Assembly (NCBI GenBank): GCA_965223125.1
Contig: OZ244984.1
Location: 2,604,001 to 2,668,000, forward strand
Source of the DNA: Pacificispira sp965223125
Lineage (GTDB): Bacteria; Pseudomonadota; Alphaproteobacteria; UBA8366; Aestuariispiraceae
Reading direction: 5' to 3'
Length of the DNA: 64,000 bases
This document shows positions 1 to 8,652 of this stretch, piece by piece (positions within the stretch are counted from its first letter, which is position 1; each line of letters begins with the position of its first letter). A program made the position numbers and the translations under genes. The notes under the pieces were generated by a model. The model was given only the letters and a program-made list of their open reading frames with translations. It ran no database searches and had not been told where the DNA came from.

Positions 1-927
1 ACCATGTCCTTCGGGGGCGATGCGGATGAGGCGGAATCGAGTCGGCTCTATGCCGCTTGCCGCGATGCGGGGATTGATTTCTTTGATTGTGCCAATGTCT
101 ATAACGGAGGCAGGGCGGAAGAGATTCTGGGTCGGCTGGTCGCCCATGAACGCGACCGGATCATCCTTACGTCCAAGGTCGGTATGCCAATCCGGGATGC
201 GGCGGCGGTCGATCCGAACAGGGGCGGGACCAACCGCCGCCATATGATGCGCGCGGTGGAGGAAAGCCTGACGCGGCTTGGCACTGACCGGCTGGACATC
301 TATTTCCTGCACCAGTTCGACCGGGCGACACCTTTGGAGGAAAGCCTGCGGGGGCTGGAGGATCTGGTGCGATCCGGTAAGGTTCTGCATGTCGGGGCCA
401 GCAATTTCGCCGCCTGGCAACTGGCCAAGGCACTGGGCATTCAAGACCGCAATGGCTGGTCACGTCTCGACATCATCCAACCGATGTACAATCTGGTGAA
501 GCGTCAGGCGGAAGTCGAGATTCTGCCATTTGCCCGGTCGGAGGACATCGCCGTCATCTCCTATGGTCCCAATGCGGGCGGGTTGCTGACCGGCAAGTAT
601 CGCGACGGGGCCCGACCGGAGGGCGCGCGACTGGTCGGGAACGAGATGTATTCCCGGCGCTATGATATCGAATGGTACTATGAAACGGCGGAACGCTTCA
701 CGGCGCTTGCCGATGCGAAGGGTGTGCATCCGGTCAGCCTTGCCGTCGCCTGGGTCGCGCATCATCCGGGCATTACCTGTCCGATCATCGGGGCGCGGTC
801 GGTGGAACAGATTCAGCCGTCGCTCGCCTCGGTGGATGTGGAGATGACCGATGCGCTATGGCGTGAGATTGCTGCGCTTTCCCGCCAGCCAGCCCCGGCG
901 ACGGATCGTCACGAAGAACTGAAGTAA
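1..927 (+). CDS. aldo/keto reductase, 5' end outside the window
   Basis: NAD(P)H-dependent aldo/keto reductase of the (alpha/beta)8-barrel superfamily, substrate unknown. The AKR catalytic tetrad is visible, counting from the first in-window Met: Asp28 and Tyr33 (DCANVYNGG), Lys58 (ILTSKVG) and His103 (YFLHQFD). The frame is open to base 1 and begins T-M-S-F-G-G. Family members normally carry roughly 20 more residues ending in LGTMSFGG, so the Met at base 4 is internal and the true start lies upstream. The C-terminal cofactor-binding segment (CPIIGARSVEQI) is present and the gene ends normally. It sits at the edge of a catabolic block, 134 bases from a convergent CoA-transferase gene. Confidence 0.9.
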   Translation, partial: TMSFGGDADEAESSRLYAACRDAGIDFFDCANVYNGGRAEEILGRLVAHERDRIILTSKVGMPIRDAAAVDPNRGGTNRRHMMRAVEESLTRLGTDRLDIYFLHQFDRATPLEESLRGLEDLVRSGKVLHVGASNFAAWQLAKALGIQDRNGWSRLDIIQPMYNLVKRQAEVEILPFARSEDIAVISYGPNAGGLLTGKYRDGARPEGARLVGNEMYSRRYDIEWYYETAERFTALADAKGVHPVSLAVAWVAHHPGITCPIIGARSVEQIQPSLASVDVEMTDALWREIAALSRQPAPATDRHEELK

Positions 928-1060
928 CCGGTTCTTCGACGGTGGACGTGACATTCCAGGCGTTTGAAATCGCCATCATCCCGCAAGAGGCGGAGCGGTT
1001 GGCCCGGCCAAATGCTGCTTCAAACAGTGATAGGTCAGAATAACTCAGAGCCCTCGGTTC

Positions 1061-2350
1061 TCAGGTGCCAGGGCCCTGTGTTTGGTGGGCAGGCGTGGCA
1101 ATCGCACCATTTTTGACCAGTTCATCGATTTCCCCCTGGGTCAGACCCAGTTCACGGGCGATTTCCAGGCTGTGCTCGCCACTAATCGGAACATTGCGGC
1201 GCAGGCCGGGCCGCCATCCGCCCACGGAAATGGGCAGCGCCGGAATCTGCGTGACTGTGCCATCCTGTAATGTGATGTCCAGCAGGCCACCGGATTCCTT
1301 GAGATGCGGATCATCGAACAGATCCTGCGGCTTGCGGATCGGGGCATAGGGCAGGCCCAGCGACTCGCATTTCTTCATCAGCGCGTCATGGGGCATTTCC
1401 AGGAATGCCGCGCGCACCTTTGGCAGGAAGCTCTTGCGGGCGTGGCACCGCTTGGGATTCGTGTCCAGCGCCGGATCGGCAAGCAGGTCGGTCAGTCCGA
1501 ACGCCTCGCAGAATGTCTTCCACTGCCGGTCAGAGACAACGCCGACGAATATCTGTTCGCCATCCTGACAATCGAAGACATCGTAGATTGCCCAGGCCGA
1601 CAGTCGCGCCGGCATGGGGTCCGCCGCTTCACCGGTGACCGCGTATTGCGCCATGTGCTGCCCGCTCAGGAACACGCAGTTTTCATACAGGGCGGAAATG
1701 ACCTCGGTTCCCTCACCGGTGATGTCCCGTTGCCGCAGGGCCGCCAGGATTCCTATCACCCCGAACATTCCCCCCATCACGTCATTGACCGACGCCCCGG
1801 CCCGAAGCGGCCGTCCCGGCGGCCCGGTCATATAGGCAAGCCCGCCCATCATCTGCACGACCTCGTCCAGCGCCGTGCGGTTCTCATAGGGGCCGGGCAG
1901 GAATCCCTTGGCGGAGCAGTAGATCAGTCGCGGATTGGCCTGCTTCAGAGTTTCATAGCCAAGCCCCAGCTTTTCCAGTCCGCCGGGACGGAAATTCTCG
2001 ATCAGGATATCGGCGGTCCCGATCAGTTGCATCACGAAGCGATGACCTTCCGGTGATGCGAGGTCGACGGCGACGGATCGCTTGTTTCGGTTGTAGGTCA
2101 CGAAAAATCCGGCACCGGAACCGGTCAGCCTGCGCGTTTTGTCGCCGTCGGGACCGGGTTCGATCTTGATCACATCGGCACCCAGATCGGCCAGGATCAG
2201 GCCACAGGTCGGCCCCATCACCATATGGCTGAATTCGATCACGCGAATGCCGGAAAGCGAAAGTGCTGTCGCTTTTGCGGCGGAACCTTCGATTTTTTCT
2301 GCCGAGGTCTCTGCCGTCTGGTCTGATTGAGTGGCATTTCCTTCTGGCAT
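1061..2350 (-). CDS. class III CoA-transferase (CaiB/BaiF family)
   Basis: Transfers coenzyme A between carboxylic acids through an aspartyl-CoA intermediate; 429 aa. The N-terminal fold signature (RVIEFSHMVMGPTCG) and IKIEPGPDGD are typical, and the expected catalytic Asp is residue 162 in ALDEVVQMMGG. The first ~30 residues are polar and poorly conserved. The start is supported by a GGAAGGAAG ribosome-binding site 7 bases upstream. It is divergent from an HMG-CoA-lyase-like gene with a 128-base shared promoter region holding a direct repeat. That suggests the two act on the same acid: activation by CoA transfer, then C-C cleavage. The acid itself cannot be read from sequence. Confidence 0.9.
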   Translation of the reverse strand: MPEGNATQSDQTAETSAEKIEGSAAKATALSLSGIRVIEFSHMVMGPTCGLILADLGADVIKIEPGPDGDKTRRLTGSGAGFFVTYNRNKRSVAVDLASPEGHRFVMQLIGTADILIENFRPGGLEKLGLGYETLKQANPRLIYCSAKGFLPGPYENRTALDEVVQMMGGLAYMTGPPGRPLRAGASVNDVMGGMFGVIGILAALRQRDITGEGTEVISALYENCVFLSGQHMAQYAVTGEAADPMPARLSAWAIYDVFDCQDGEQIFVGVVSDRQWKTFCEAFGLTDLLADPALDTNPKRCHARKSFLPKVRAAFLEMPHDALMKKCESLGLPYAPIRKPQDLFDDPHLKESGGLLDITLQDGTVTQIPALPISVGGWRPGLRRNVPISGEHSLEIARELGLTQGEIDELVKNGAIATPAHQTQGPGT

Positions 2351-2397
2351 TGGTCACTTCCTTCCCACGCTCACCGGTTCAATAAAGCTTGCTATTT

Positions 2398-2424
2398 TAG
2401 AACATCGTTTTGTACAATAGAACA
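2398..2424. promoter_or_regulatory. candidate operator in divergent promoter
   Basis: The heptamer TAGAACA occurs twice, at 2398-2404 and 2418-2424, exactly 20 bases apart (about two helical turns). The 8-bp palindrome TTGTACAA lies between them at 2410-2417. It sits between the CoA-transferase and lyase genes and is A+T-rich compared with its surroundings. The repeat spacing suggests a dimeric regulator; which one is unknown. Confidence 0.45.
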
Positions 2425-2478
2425 AACGCGCCGTGCCATGCAACTCTCTTTCCGTTAGGCGAAGCAAGGAAACACATC

Positions 2479-3432
2479 ATGTCAGACATCGATATTCTGA
2501 TCAGCGAAGTCGGTCCGAGGGACGGTTTGCAGATGGCGAAATCCATCATGACCACCACCGACAAGATGCGCTGGATCGCACAGGCCCATGCCGCCGGATT
2601 GCGGGAGATCGAGGTCTGTTCCTTCGTGCCGCCGAAACTTGTTCCCGGAATGGCCGATGCGGCGGATGTGACAAAATTCGCAAAGTCGCTGCCCGGATTG
2701 AATGTTGCCGTGCTAGCCCCGAATTTTCGTGGCGCCGAGGCTGCCATGGCCGCCGGGGCGGACAAGATCACGGTGCCAATTTCCGCCAGCGCCGCGCATA
2801 ACCGGGCCAATGTCAATCGCAGCCAGGATGAAAGCATCGCCGAGATCCGCCGGATATGCGCGCTTCGGGACAGTCTGCCCGAGGGAAGCCGCCCGATGAT
2901 CGAAGGAGGGCTGTCCACCGTCTGGGGTTGCACGATTGCGGGGGAGGTACCGGAGTCAGACGTGATCCGCCTGTCCGTGGCCCTGGTCGAGGCCGGGGTT
3001 GATGAGGTTGGTCTTGCCGATACGACGGGCATGGCCGATCCGGCATCGATCCGGCGTGTCTTCAAATCCGTACGCTCGGAAATCGGCGAGGAGAAGCTGG
3101 GCGGTGCCCATCTGCACAATACGCGCGGATTGGGTCTGGCCAATGTTCTGGCGGCGCTGGATATCGGTATCACCACCTTCGATGGTTCACTGGCCGGTCT
3201 CGGCGGGTGTCCCTTCGCGCCGGGTGCATCGGGGAATGTCGTGACGGAAGACCTTGTCTATATGCTGGAGGAAATGGGTCTCAGAACCGGGATCGATCTG
3301 GAAAAGCTGATCGCGGTGCGGGAGGTGCTCCAGACGGGTCTGCCGGATGAACCACTCTATGGTTTCATCGCCCAGATCGGGATCAGGAAAGGCGGACTTA
3401 CTCCGGATCGCCTCGCTATCGCATCAGCTTGA
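2479..3432 (+). CDS. hydroxymethylglutaryl-CoA lyase family protein
   Basis: TIM-barrel, metal-dependent lyase that cleaves a 3-hydroxyacyl-CoA (HMG-CoA or a relative) into an acyl-CoA and a ketone or keto acid; 317 aa from ATG 2479. Visible family features are Arg14-Asp15 in EVGPRDGLQ, metal ligands His211 and His213 in HLHNTRG, and catalytic Cys244 in GGCPFAPGASGN. The frame is open 23 codons further upstream, but ATG 2479 follows AAGGAA and matches the family N-terminus. Divergent pairing with a CoA-transferase suggests a branched-acid degradation step. True HMG-CoA specificity versus another 3-hydroxyacyl-CoA is not decidable here. Confidence 0.9.
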   Translation: MSDIDILISEVGPRDGLQMAKSIMTTTDKMRWIAQAHAAGLREIEVCSFVPPKLVPGMADAADVTKFAKSLPGLNVAVLAPNFRGAEAAMAAGADKITVPISASAAHNRANVNRSQDESIAEIRRICALRDSLPEGSRPMIEGGLSTVWGCTIAGEVPESDVIRLSVALVEAGVDEVGLADTTGMADPASIRRVFKSVRSEIGEEKLGGAHLHNTRGLGLANVLAALDIGITTFDGSLAGLGGCPFAPGASGNVVTEDLVYMLEEMGLRTGIDLEKLIAVREVLQTGLPDEPLYGFIAQIGIRKGGLTPDRLAIASA

Positions 3433-3446
3433 GGATTACCGGCAAT

Positions 3447-3477
3447 GAAATAGAGCGCTCGGAAAGCGCTCTATTTC
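3447..3477. terminator. perfect 13-bp hairpin after the lyase gene
   Basis: The arm GAAATAGAGCGCT (3447-3459) is followed by a 5-base loop and its exact complement at 3465-3477, starting 14 bases after the lyase stop codon. There is no long T tract, so it may be a weak intrinsic terminator or an RNA-stabilising hairpin. Position and perfection support a transcript-end role. Confidence 0.6.
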
Positions 3478-3673
3478 ACGGCATGCTTTTCGGTCATGAC
3501 AGGGAAAGCAATGAGGAGAAAAACCGTCTTTTGAATGACCTGTGCCTACGCGCCCCTATCGTAGAGAACCGGCTTTGTTCTGGACGGTGGGATTTACCGC
3601 CCCGCATATTCAATGCAGTCTGCATCAACGCGGCCAATGACGTTTGCAATATGTGGAAAGGGTGCCGGGGAAC

Positions 3674-4390
3674 ATGTCAGGCATTGGTGGGGATCCTCCG
3701 GTTTCATCAAGTCCGAAACTCATTTACTTCGCTTCGCGGCATCCGGATTTCGATGAAAGCCAGTTCATAGCACGGTGGCGGCAGCATGCCCGGCTGGGCA
3801 TGTCCATGCCGCGATGGCGCAATATCAGGAAATACGCCCATTGTGATCGAATCTCCGGGCCGGAACTCAACGGGTTTGGCACGATATCATGTGATGGCGT
3901 CGCAATCGTCTGGTATGTCAGCGAGGCGACAAGACTTGCCCATATTGCTGATACGGGGGCGGCCCCCATCCTGAAAGCTGACGAATTGGAGACATTTGAT
4001 CGCCCGGTACGGGAGGTTGCGGTTCTGACCGAGGAGAGCCCATGCGTTCCGGATCATGGCGGAACAATGAAACTGTTCCTGCGAGTCTGTCGCGACCTAT
4101 TGCTGGCGGAAGGCGACTTTCTGGCGCGTTGGCGACAGGGCTTTGTCGAACCGGTGAGCCAGACGCTACGGGACAACCCGGTCGCCGGATATTGGCATAA
4201 TGCTCGTCGGATCAATGCGCCCCTGCCGGGAACCAAACGTCCATATTGTGACAGTGTCGAGGAATTCGAGACCGGCGATGCGGCTGCATTGACCGGGGTG
4301 TTGCTGCCGTTTCTGGAGTCCTGCCGGGGCTTGGCAGGAATTTCGACGATTTGGACCCGCCCCAGCGTATTGCATGATAGTAAGACCTGA
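3674..4390 (+). CDS. EthD-like dimeric alpha/beta-barrel protein
   Basis: 238 aa, probably a member of the EthD/ferredoxin-like dimeric barrel superfamily. Members of unknown chemistry often accompany ring- or terpene-degrading enzymes. The protein has two similar halves: an N-terminal unit with QFIARWRQHARL and a C-terminal unit with DFLARWRQGFVE, each preceded by a hydrophobic strand (KLIYFASR, KLFLRVCR). A single chain may therefore make the barrel dimer alone. ATG 3674 is the most likely start; an in-frame ATG at 3644 is possible. It converges on the flavin oxidoreductase gene with a 6-base gap. The family call rests on the repeat pattern and is moderately sure. Confidence 0.65.
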   Translation: MSGIGGDPPVSSSPKLIYFASRHPDFDESQFIARWRQHARLGMSMPRWRNIRKYAHCDRISGPELNGFGTISCDGVAIVWYVSEATRLAHIADTGAAPILKADELETFDRPVREVAVLTEESPCVPDHGGTMKLFLRVCRDLLLAEGDFLARWRQGFVEPVSQTLRDNPVAGYWHNARRINAPLPGTKRPYCDSVEEFETGDAAALTGVLLPFLESCRGLAGISTIWTRPSVLHDSKT

Positions 4391-4396
4391 AAACAG

Positions 4397-5530
4397 CTAG
4401 AAATACTGTTCCAGATGCTCCCGCTGGAACGGGGTGATATCCTGCATTCTCCCGGCCTGAACCTTGGCGGGCCAGTCAGGATCGGCAAGTATCGCCCGAC
4501 CGATTGCCGCCAGATCGAAATCGCCCCGCGTCACGGCCTCAACCAGATTGCCAAGATCGGTCACATTGGCATCGATACTGGCCTGAGCCCGGAAATACTT
4601 CGACTGATGCGGCTGATCCAGGCCGATGCTGCCGACGGCGATGGTCGGGCAGGTGGACAGCCGCCGGGTCCAGGCGGCTAGGCTGTCAGGGCTGTCAGGG
4701 AAGGCCGGTTCCCAGAACCGGCGGGTACTGGCATCGAAGATGGTAACACCAGCCTGTCGCAGGGTAGCCAGAAGGATGTTCAGGTCTTCGGGTGTTTCGG
4801 CAATCCGGGCGTCATAGTCGGTCATCTTCCATTGGGAAAATCGGAAGATGATCGGAAAGTCGGGACCGACGGCCTCCCGAATGGCGGATACGATATGGCA
4901 GCCAACTCGTGCGCGGGCTGCTATGTCACCGTTATAACCATCCTGTCTGGTATTCAGGGTCGGCCACAGGAACTGATCGATCAGATAGCCATGGGCACCA
5001 TGGATGGCGACACCGTCAAAGCCAAGCTCTCGGGCATGACGGGCACTGCGGGCATAGGCGGCGGCGATCATATCGATATCGGTCTCCGTCACGCCGCGAA
5101 CGGCCAGAATACCCTCTTCCCGAATATCCACGGGACCAAATCCCGGCATATACGGATCCGGTGCCATCCCCAGGCGACGGATTTCGCCGACATGCCAGAG
5201 CTGGGGGACGATCCTGGCACCGGCAGCATGGACCGCCTGCCGTACCCGCTCCCATCCTCGCAAGGCCTCTGCACCGTGAAACATCGGGATATTCTCATAG
5301 GAAGGCGGTGCAAAGGCCTGGGCACTGGGATGGTCGACATAGGTGCCTTCGGTGATCACCAGGCCGATTCCACCTTCACTGCGGTGGCGGTAATAGTCCG
5401 CGACAGCCTGGTCCGGCACGCCATCGGGTGAGCGCTTGCGCGTCATCGGAGCCATCACGAGTCGGTTGCGCAGGGTCAAGGACCCGAGCGTTACAGGTTG
5501 AAACAGGCAATCATAATTCATTTGTATCAT
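4397..5530 (-). CDS. NADH:flavin oxidoreductase, old yellow enzyme family
   Basis: FMN-dependent (alpha/beta)8-barrel enzyme, 377 aa, expected to reduce an activated C=C bond or a related electrophile with NAD(P)H. Family landmarks are LFQPVTLGSLTLRNRLVMAP at the N-terminus, the substrate-binding pair in AIHGAHGYLIDQF, the following LNTRQDGYNG, and a late FMN-phosphate segment (TIAVGSIG). The form RFSQWK after the barrel centre is that of a distinct OYE subgroup. ATG 5530 has GGAAG 7 bases upstream; ATG 5521 would also fit. It is divergent from a 3-hydroxyisobutyrate-dehydrogenase-like gene across 55 bases, so the two probably share control. Confidence 0.88.
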   Translation of the reverse strand: MIQMNYDCLFQPVTLGSLTLRNRLVMAPMTRKRSPDGVPDQAVADYYRHRSEGGIGLVITEGTYVDHPSAQAFAPPSYENIPMFHGAEALRGWERVRQAVHAAGARIVPQLWHVGEIRRLGMAPDPYMPGFGPVDIREEGILAVRGVTETDIDMIAAAYARSARHARELGFDGVAIHGAHGYLIDQFLWPTLNTRQDGYNGDIAARARVGCHIVSAIREAVGPDFPIIFRFSQWKMTDYDARIAETPEDLNILLATLRQAGVTIFDASTRRFWEPAFPDSPDSLAAWTRRLSTCPTIAVGSIGLDQPHQSKYFRAQASIDANVTDLGNLVEAVTRGDFDLAAIGRAILADPDWPAKVQAGRMQDITPFQREHLEQYF

Positions 5531-5585
5531 TTATTTTCTTCCTATTATGTAGATATTGCTGAAATCCTGAATCAAGGAGACGTCA

Positions 5586-6476
5586 ATGAAGATCGGGTTT
5601 GTCGGAATTGGCCTGATGGGCCTGCCCATGGCGCATCGCCTGCTGGATGCGGGTCATGATTTGCTGGTGCTGGGCCGGGACCGGTCGGCGCTGGACAGTC
5701 TTGTCGCAAAGGGAGCGTCGGTCGGCGCGAGTATCTCTGAAATTGCTGCGTTGGTTGATGTCTTCTGTGCCTGCCGAGTCACGCCGGAGCAGTCGTTGGA
5801 TATATTCACGGCCCCTGACGGTGTGATTGCTACCGGATCTGCCGGATTGATATGCGTTGATTTCGCGACCATCGATCCCTTCACCTCCCGGCGGATCGAA
5901 AGCCGGTTGCGGGACGCAGGCATCGCCTATCTGGATGCGCCGATCAGCGGGGGGCCGGATGGCGCTGCCGCGGGCAGTCTGAGCGTGATCGTTGGCGGGG
6001 GGGAGAATGACGTTACTCGCGTGAAGCCGCTGTTTCAGGCCATTGGTAAGGCTGTTTTTCATATGGGTGGCCCAGGAACCGGGGTTACCGCCAAACTGTG
6101 CAACAACATGATATCGATCACCACCCATGCCCTGCTGGCCCAGGCCATGGTGCTGGGCGTCAAGTCCGGAATCGATGCACGGGCGCTCTACGATGTCCTG
6201 CGGAACAGTTCCGCCTGCAGCCGGACTCTGGAGCGGGTTGTTCCCAATCATTTCCTGCCCCGGAATTTTGAGGCGGCGGCGACGGTTGAAACCATCCTGA
6301 AGGATTTGGACTGCGCGCTGGAACTCGGTCGGCACCATGGTGTGCCGCTGACGATCCCGGAAGTCGCGCATGCCTGTTTTGCCGAAACCGTTCGGCTGGG
6401 TCGCGGCGGTGATGATATCGCCAGTGTCATTCAGCAGATCGAGGAGGCGGCGGGCATAAGGGTCGGGCCAGCCTGA
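5586..6476 (+). CDS. 3-hydroxyisobutyrate dehydrogenase family oxidoreductase
   Basis: NAD(P)-dependent beta-hydroxyacid dehydrogenase, 296 aa, the family's usual length. It has an N-terminal Rossmann motif (GFVGIGLMGLPMA), substrate-binding DAPISGGPDGAAAGSL at residues 118-132, and the catalytic Lys170 in TAKLCNNMI. The start has AAGGAG 7-8 bases upstream. The substrate could be 3-hydroxyisobutyrate, tartronate semialdehyde or a related beta-hydroxy acid. It sits in the catabolic block between the flavin oxidoreductase and the ABC importer operon. Confidence 0.88.
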   Translation: MKIGFVGIGLMGLPMAHRLLDAGHDLLVLGRDRSALDSLVAKGASVGASISEIAALVDVFCACRVTPEQSLDIFTAPDGVIATGSAGLICVDFATIDPFTSRRIESRLRDAGIAYLDAPISGGPDGAAAGSLSVIVGGGENDVTRVKPLFQAIGKAVFHMGGPGTGVTAKLCNNMISITTHALLAQAMVLGVKSGIDARALYDVLRNSSACSRTLERVVPNHFLPRNFEAAATVETILKDLDCALELGRHHGVPLTIPEVAHACFAETVRLGRGGDDIASVIQQIEEAAGIRVGPA

Positions 6477-6555
6477 TTGTAACAGGGAATCCTGTTGCAT
6501 CCTTTGAGGCACCCTTCCTGATTTCCCCATTTTCCAGCCTTTCTCTTGAACAGTA

Positions 6556-6584
6556 ATTGACATTGTGATTTTTAACTTCATAAT
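6556..6584 (+). promoter_or_regulatory. promoter with embedded shared operator (site 1)
   Basis: A -35 TTGACA (6557-6562), a 16-base spacer and a -10 CATAAT (6579-6584) lie 90 bases before the importer operon. The spacer starts TTGTGATTT. The 29-bp element matches the one at 12,440-12,468 at 26 of 29 positions, including 16 consecutive bases. Conservation of the spacer, not only of the hexamers, points to a repressor site, presumably for the IclR protein encoded at 14,333-15,076. Confidence 0.7.
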
Positions 6585-6673
6585 TCTGATGCTTTTCGGA
6601 ATCAAGGGAAAGCACCAAAAGGGATATAACCTGTCCTGCGGACGATGTTCACGCGGGCAAAGGGAGGATGGAA

Positions 6674-7678
6674 ATGTCGGTTTTTTCTGAATTGGGCCGC
6701 CGTGAACTGATGGGTCTCGGCCTCGGTATGGCCGGTGCGGCCATGCTGCCGAAAATGGCTTTTGCGCAGAAGCAGGTGAACATGCTGGCCGCCTATTACG
6801 GCGCGCTAACCAATACCGCGCCGGTTGCCGTTGGCATGAACAAGGGATTCTACAACACCTCGAATGTCCAGGTGACCGAGGTCGTGAGCACGATCGGCGG
6901 TGGCACCGCCATCCGCAACATGGTCGGCGGCGGCCTGGAATATGGCATCGTTGGCACCGCTGCGGCGGCCAGCGCCATCCGACAGGGTATCGGCGTGAAG
7001 ATCGTCCATGGTGTTATCCGCACGATGGAAGATTTGTTCTGGGTGTCGATGCCCGGCAGTGGAATTAATTCCATCCAGGATCTGGTGGGCAAGAAGATCG
7101 GCTTTACCAAACCGAAATCGATTTCCGAAACCATGGTCATGTGGATGCTGGAAAAACATGATCTGGTGGGGAAGGTTGAAACCGTCTCCCTGGGTGGTTT
7201 GGGTGCAGGCCTGTCGGCGCTTGAATCGGGCGGTGTTGATGCCGCATTGATCCTGGAGCCGCTGTGGAGTTCCCGGAAGGACCGATATCAGATCGCCTTC
7301 ACATTGGCCGAATTTCCGCCGATGATGCAGATGGTCGGGGTGGCAACGGATGAGATGATTGCCCGTGAACCAGAAGTCCTGCGCGATCTGGTTGCCGGGT
7401 GGACCAAATCAGCCAGTTTCACCTATGAAAATCCGGATGAAGCGGCCAGCATCATCTCCAATACTTTCGGAGCCGAGACGCTGGCACCGGATATCGCGAA
7501 ATCGGCAGTCTACAACATGGCCGGGATCAACTACTGGAGTCGGGGCGAACTGGATATCGAGGGGCTGGAACTCTTCCTCGATACAATGCGCCGTCAGGGT
7601 GAATGGGAAGGCGAGGCGGATTGGGGCGCAATGACCGATCAGTCCTTCCTGCCGGAAGACTTGCGTCGCAAAGTATGA
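6674..7678 (+). CDS. ABC transporter substrate-binding protein, NMT1/SsuA type, Tat-exported
   Basis: Periplasmic solute receptor of the NMT1/THI5/SsuA superfamily, 334 aa. The N-terminus carries a twin-arginine signal (GRRELMGLG at residues 8-16, then a hydrophobic run ending AFA before QKQ), predicting Tat export. GGGAGG abuts the ATG at 6668, so ATG 6674, with 6-base spacing, is preferred. First gene of an importer operon (receptor, ATPase, fused permease) that runs on to a P450. Relatives bind sulfonates, pyrimidine precursors, nitrate or aromatic acids. The ligand here is unknown but is probably the compound this cluster degrades. Confidence 0.88.
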   Translation: MSVFSELGRRELMGLGLGMAGAAMLPKMAFAQKQVNMLAAYYGALTNTAPVAVGMNKGFYNTSNVQVTEVVSTIGGGTAIRNMVGGGLEYGIVGTAAAASAIRQGIGVKIVHGVIRTMEDLFWVSMPGSGINSIQDLVGKKIGFTKPKSISETMVMWMLEKHDLVGKVETVSLGGLGAGLSALESGGVDAALILEPLWSSRKDRYQIAFTLAEFPPMMQMVGVATDEMIAREPEVLRDLVAGWTKSASFTYENPDEAASIISNTFGAETLAPDIAKSAVYNMAGINYWSRGELDIEGLELFLDTMRRQGEWEGEADWGAMTDQSFLPEDLRRKV

Positions 7679-7722
7679 CGCCGCTCTGATCCGGATCCGG
7701 GTTGAGGGGTATCTGAGCGGAA

Positions 7723-7755
7723 CGGCGACCGATCCAGGGGGCGGTCGCCGCTTTT
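7723..7755 (+). terminator. intra-operon hairpin with short T tract
   Basis: CGGCGACCG (7723-7731) pairs perfectly with CGGTCGCCG (7742-7750) and is followed by CTTTT, 44 bases after the receptor stop codon and before the ATPase gene. Such hairpins commonly cause partial termination, giving excess solute receptor over membrane subunits. I infer an attenuating, not absolute, terminator, because the downstream genes have no other obvious promoter. Confidence 0.65.
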
Positions 7756-7788
7756 CCGGCACCCAGTCGAACGGACGATATTATTTCC

Positions 7789-8652
7789 ATGAATGGATGC
7801 AATTCTGCCATGACATTTGTCACTTCTCCCAGTCCTGAGTCTCAGGAATGCGATGCCGGAACGGAGCGGCCGGTCCATGCCTCTCTGCGTGGACTGACCC
7901 GCGTCTATGGCGGGGTGGTACACGCAATGGGTCCGATTGACCTGGATCTCCGGCGCAACGAATTTTTTGCAGTCGTTGGCCCTTCAGGATGTGGAAAATC
8001 AACCCTTCTGGATGTTATGGCCGGTCTCAATCCTCCAACCGAAGGAACCATCACCTTTGAGGGGCAGCCGGTCAGCGGAACCGTTCCGGATGGTGTCGGT
8101 GTGGTTTTTCAGGAAGATGCATCCTTCCCCTGGCTTTCGGTGCGCAACAATATCGGTTTCGGCCTGAAACGGCGTGGCATGGCGCGGGACGAGATCGAGG
8201 CGCGGGTTACGGAAGCGATCGATTTCATGGGCCTGTCGGATTTTACCGATGCCCATCCAAGCCAACTGTCCGGCGGGATGCGCCAGCGCATGTGCATTGC
8301 GCGTACCCTTGTCCTGAAGCCGCGCCTGATTCTGCTGGATGAGCCGTTCGGGGCGCTGGATCAACAGACACGCCTGTTGATGGGGGATGAGTTGCTCCGG
8401 CTCTGGCGTGCGACCGATGCGACGGTGGTCCTGATTACCCATGCCATTGACGAAGCTGCGATGCTGGCCGACCGCGTCGGCATCATGTCGGCCCGTCCCG
8501 GGAGGTTCATCGATATCGTGGAGACCGGATGGCCCACCGATCGCGACAGCCGCATCGCGGGCAAGGAGGAGTTCGGGCGCCTGACGACCCGCATATGGGA
8601 AAAGCTGCGCGCCGAATCCCTGAAGGCCATGAGCGGGCATCCGGGAGTCTGA
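7789..8652 (+). CDS. ABC transporter ATP-binding protein, SsuB/TauB type
   Basis: Cytoplasmic ATPase of the importer, 287 aa. It shows Walker A GPSGCGKSTLLDV, Q-loop VVFQEDASFPW, signature LSGGMRQRM, Walker B LILLDEPFGALD and the H-loop VVLITHAIDEA. ATG 7789 has no clear ribosome-binding site and an in-frame ATG at 7810 is an alternative; both precede the domain by about 30 polar residues. Its stop codon overlaps the permease start (TGATG), consistent with translational coupling. It acts with the receptor at 6674 and the double permease downstream. Confidence 0.92.
   Translation: MNGCNSAMTFVTSPSPESQECDAGTERPVHASLRGLTRVYGGVVHAMGPIDLDLRRNEFFAVVGPSGCGKSTLLDVMAGLNPPTEGTITFEGQPVSGTVPDGVGVVFQEDASFPWLSVRNNIGFGLKRRGMARDEIEARVTEAIDFMGLSDFTDAHPSQLSGGMRQRMCIARTLVLKPRLILLDEPFGALDQQTRLLMGDELLRLWRATDATVVLITHAIDEAAMLADRVGIMSARPGRFIDIVETGWPTDRDSRIAGKEEFGRLTTRIWEKLRAESLKAMSGHPGV

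Noticed and set aside
912..938. CGAAGAAC...GTTCTTCG inverted repeat at the end of the aldo/keto reductase gene
   Set aside because: An 11-base loop, arm inside the coding end and no T tract; too weak to call a terminator.
3429..3770. A 113-codon open frame after the lyase gene
   Set aside because: Overlaps the terminator-like hairpin and the EthD-like gene; composition and sequence do not look like a protein.
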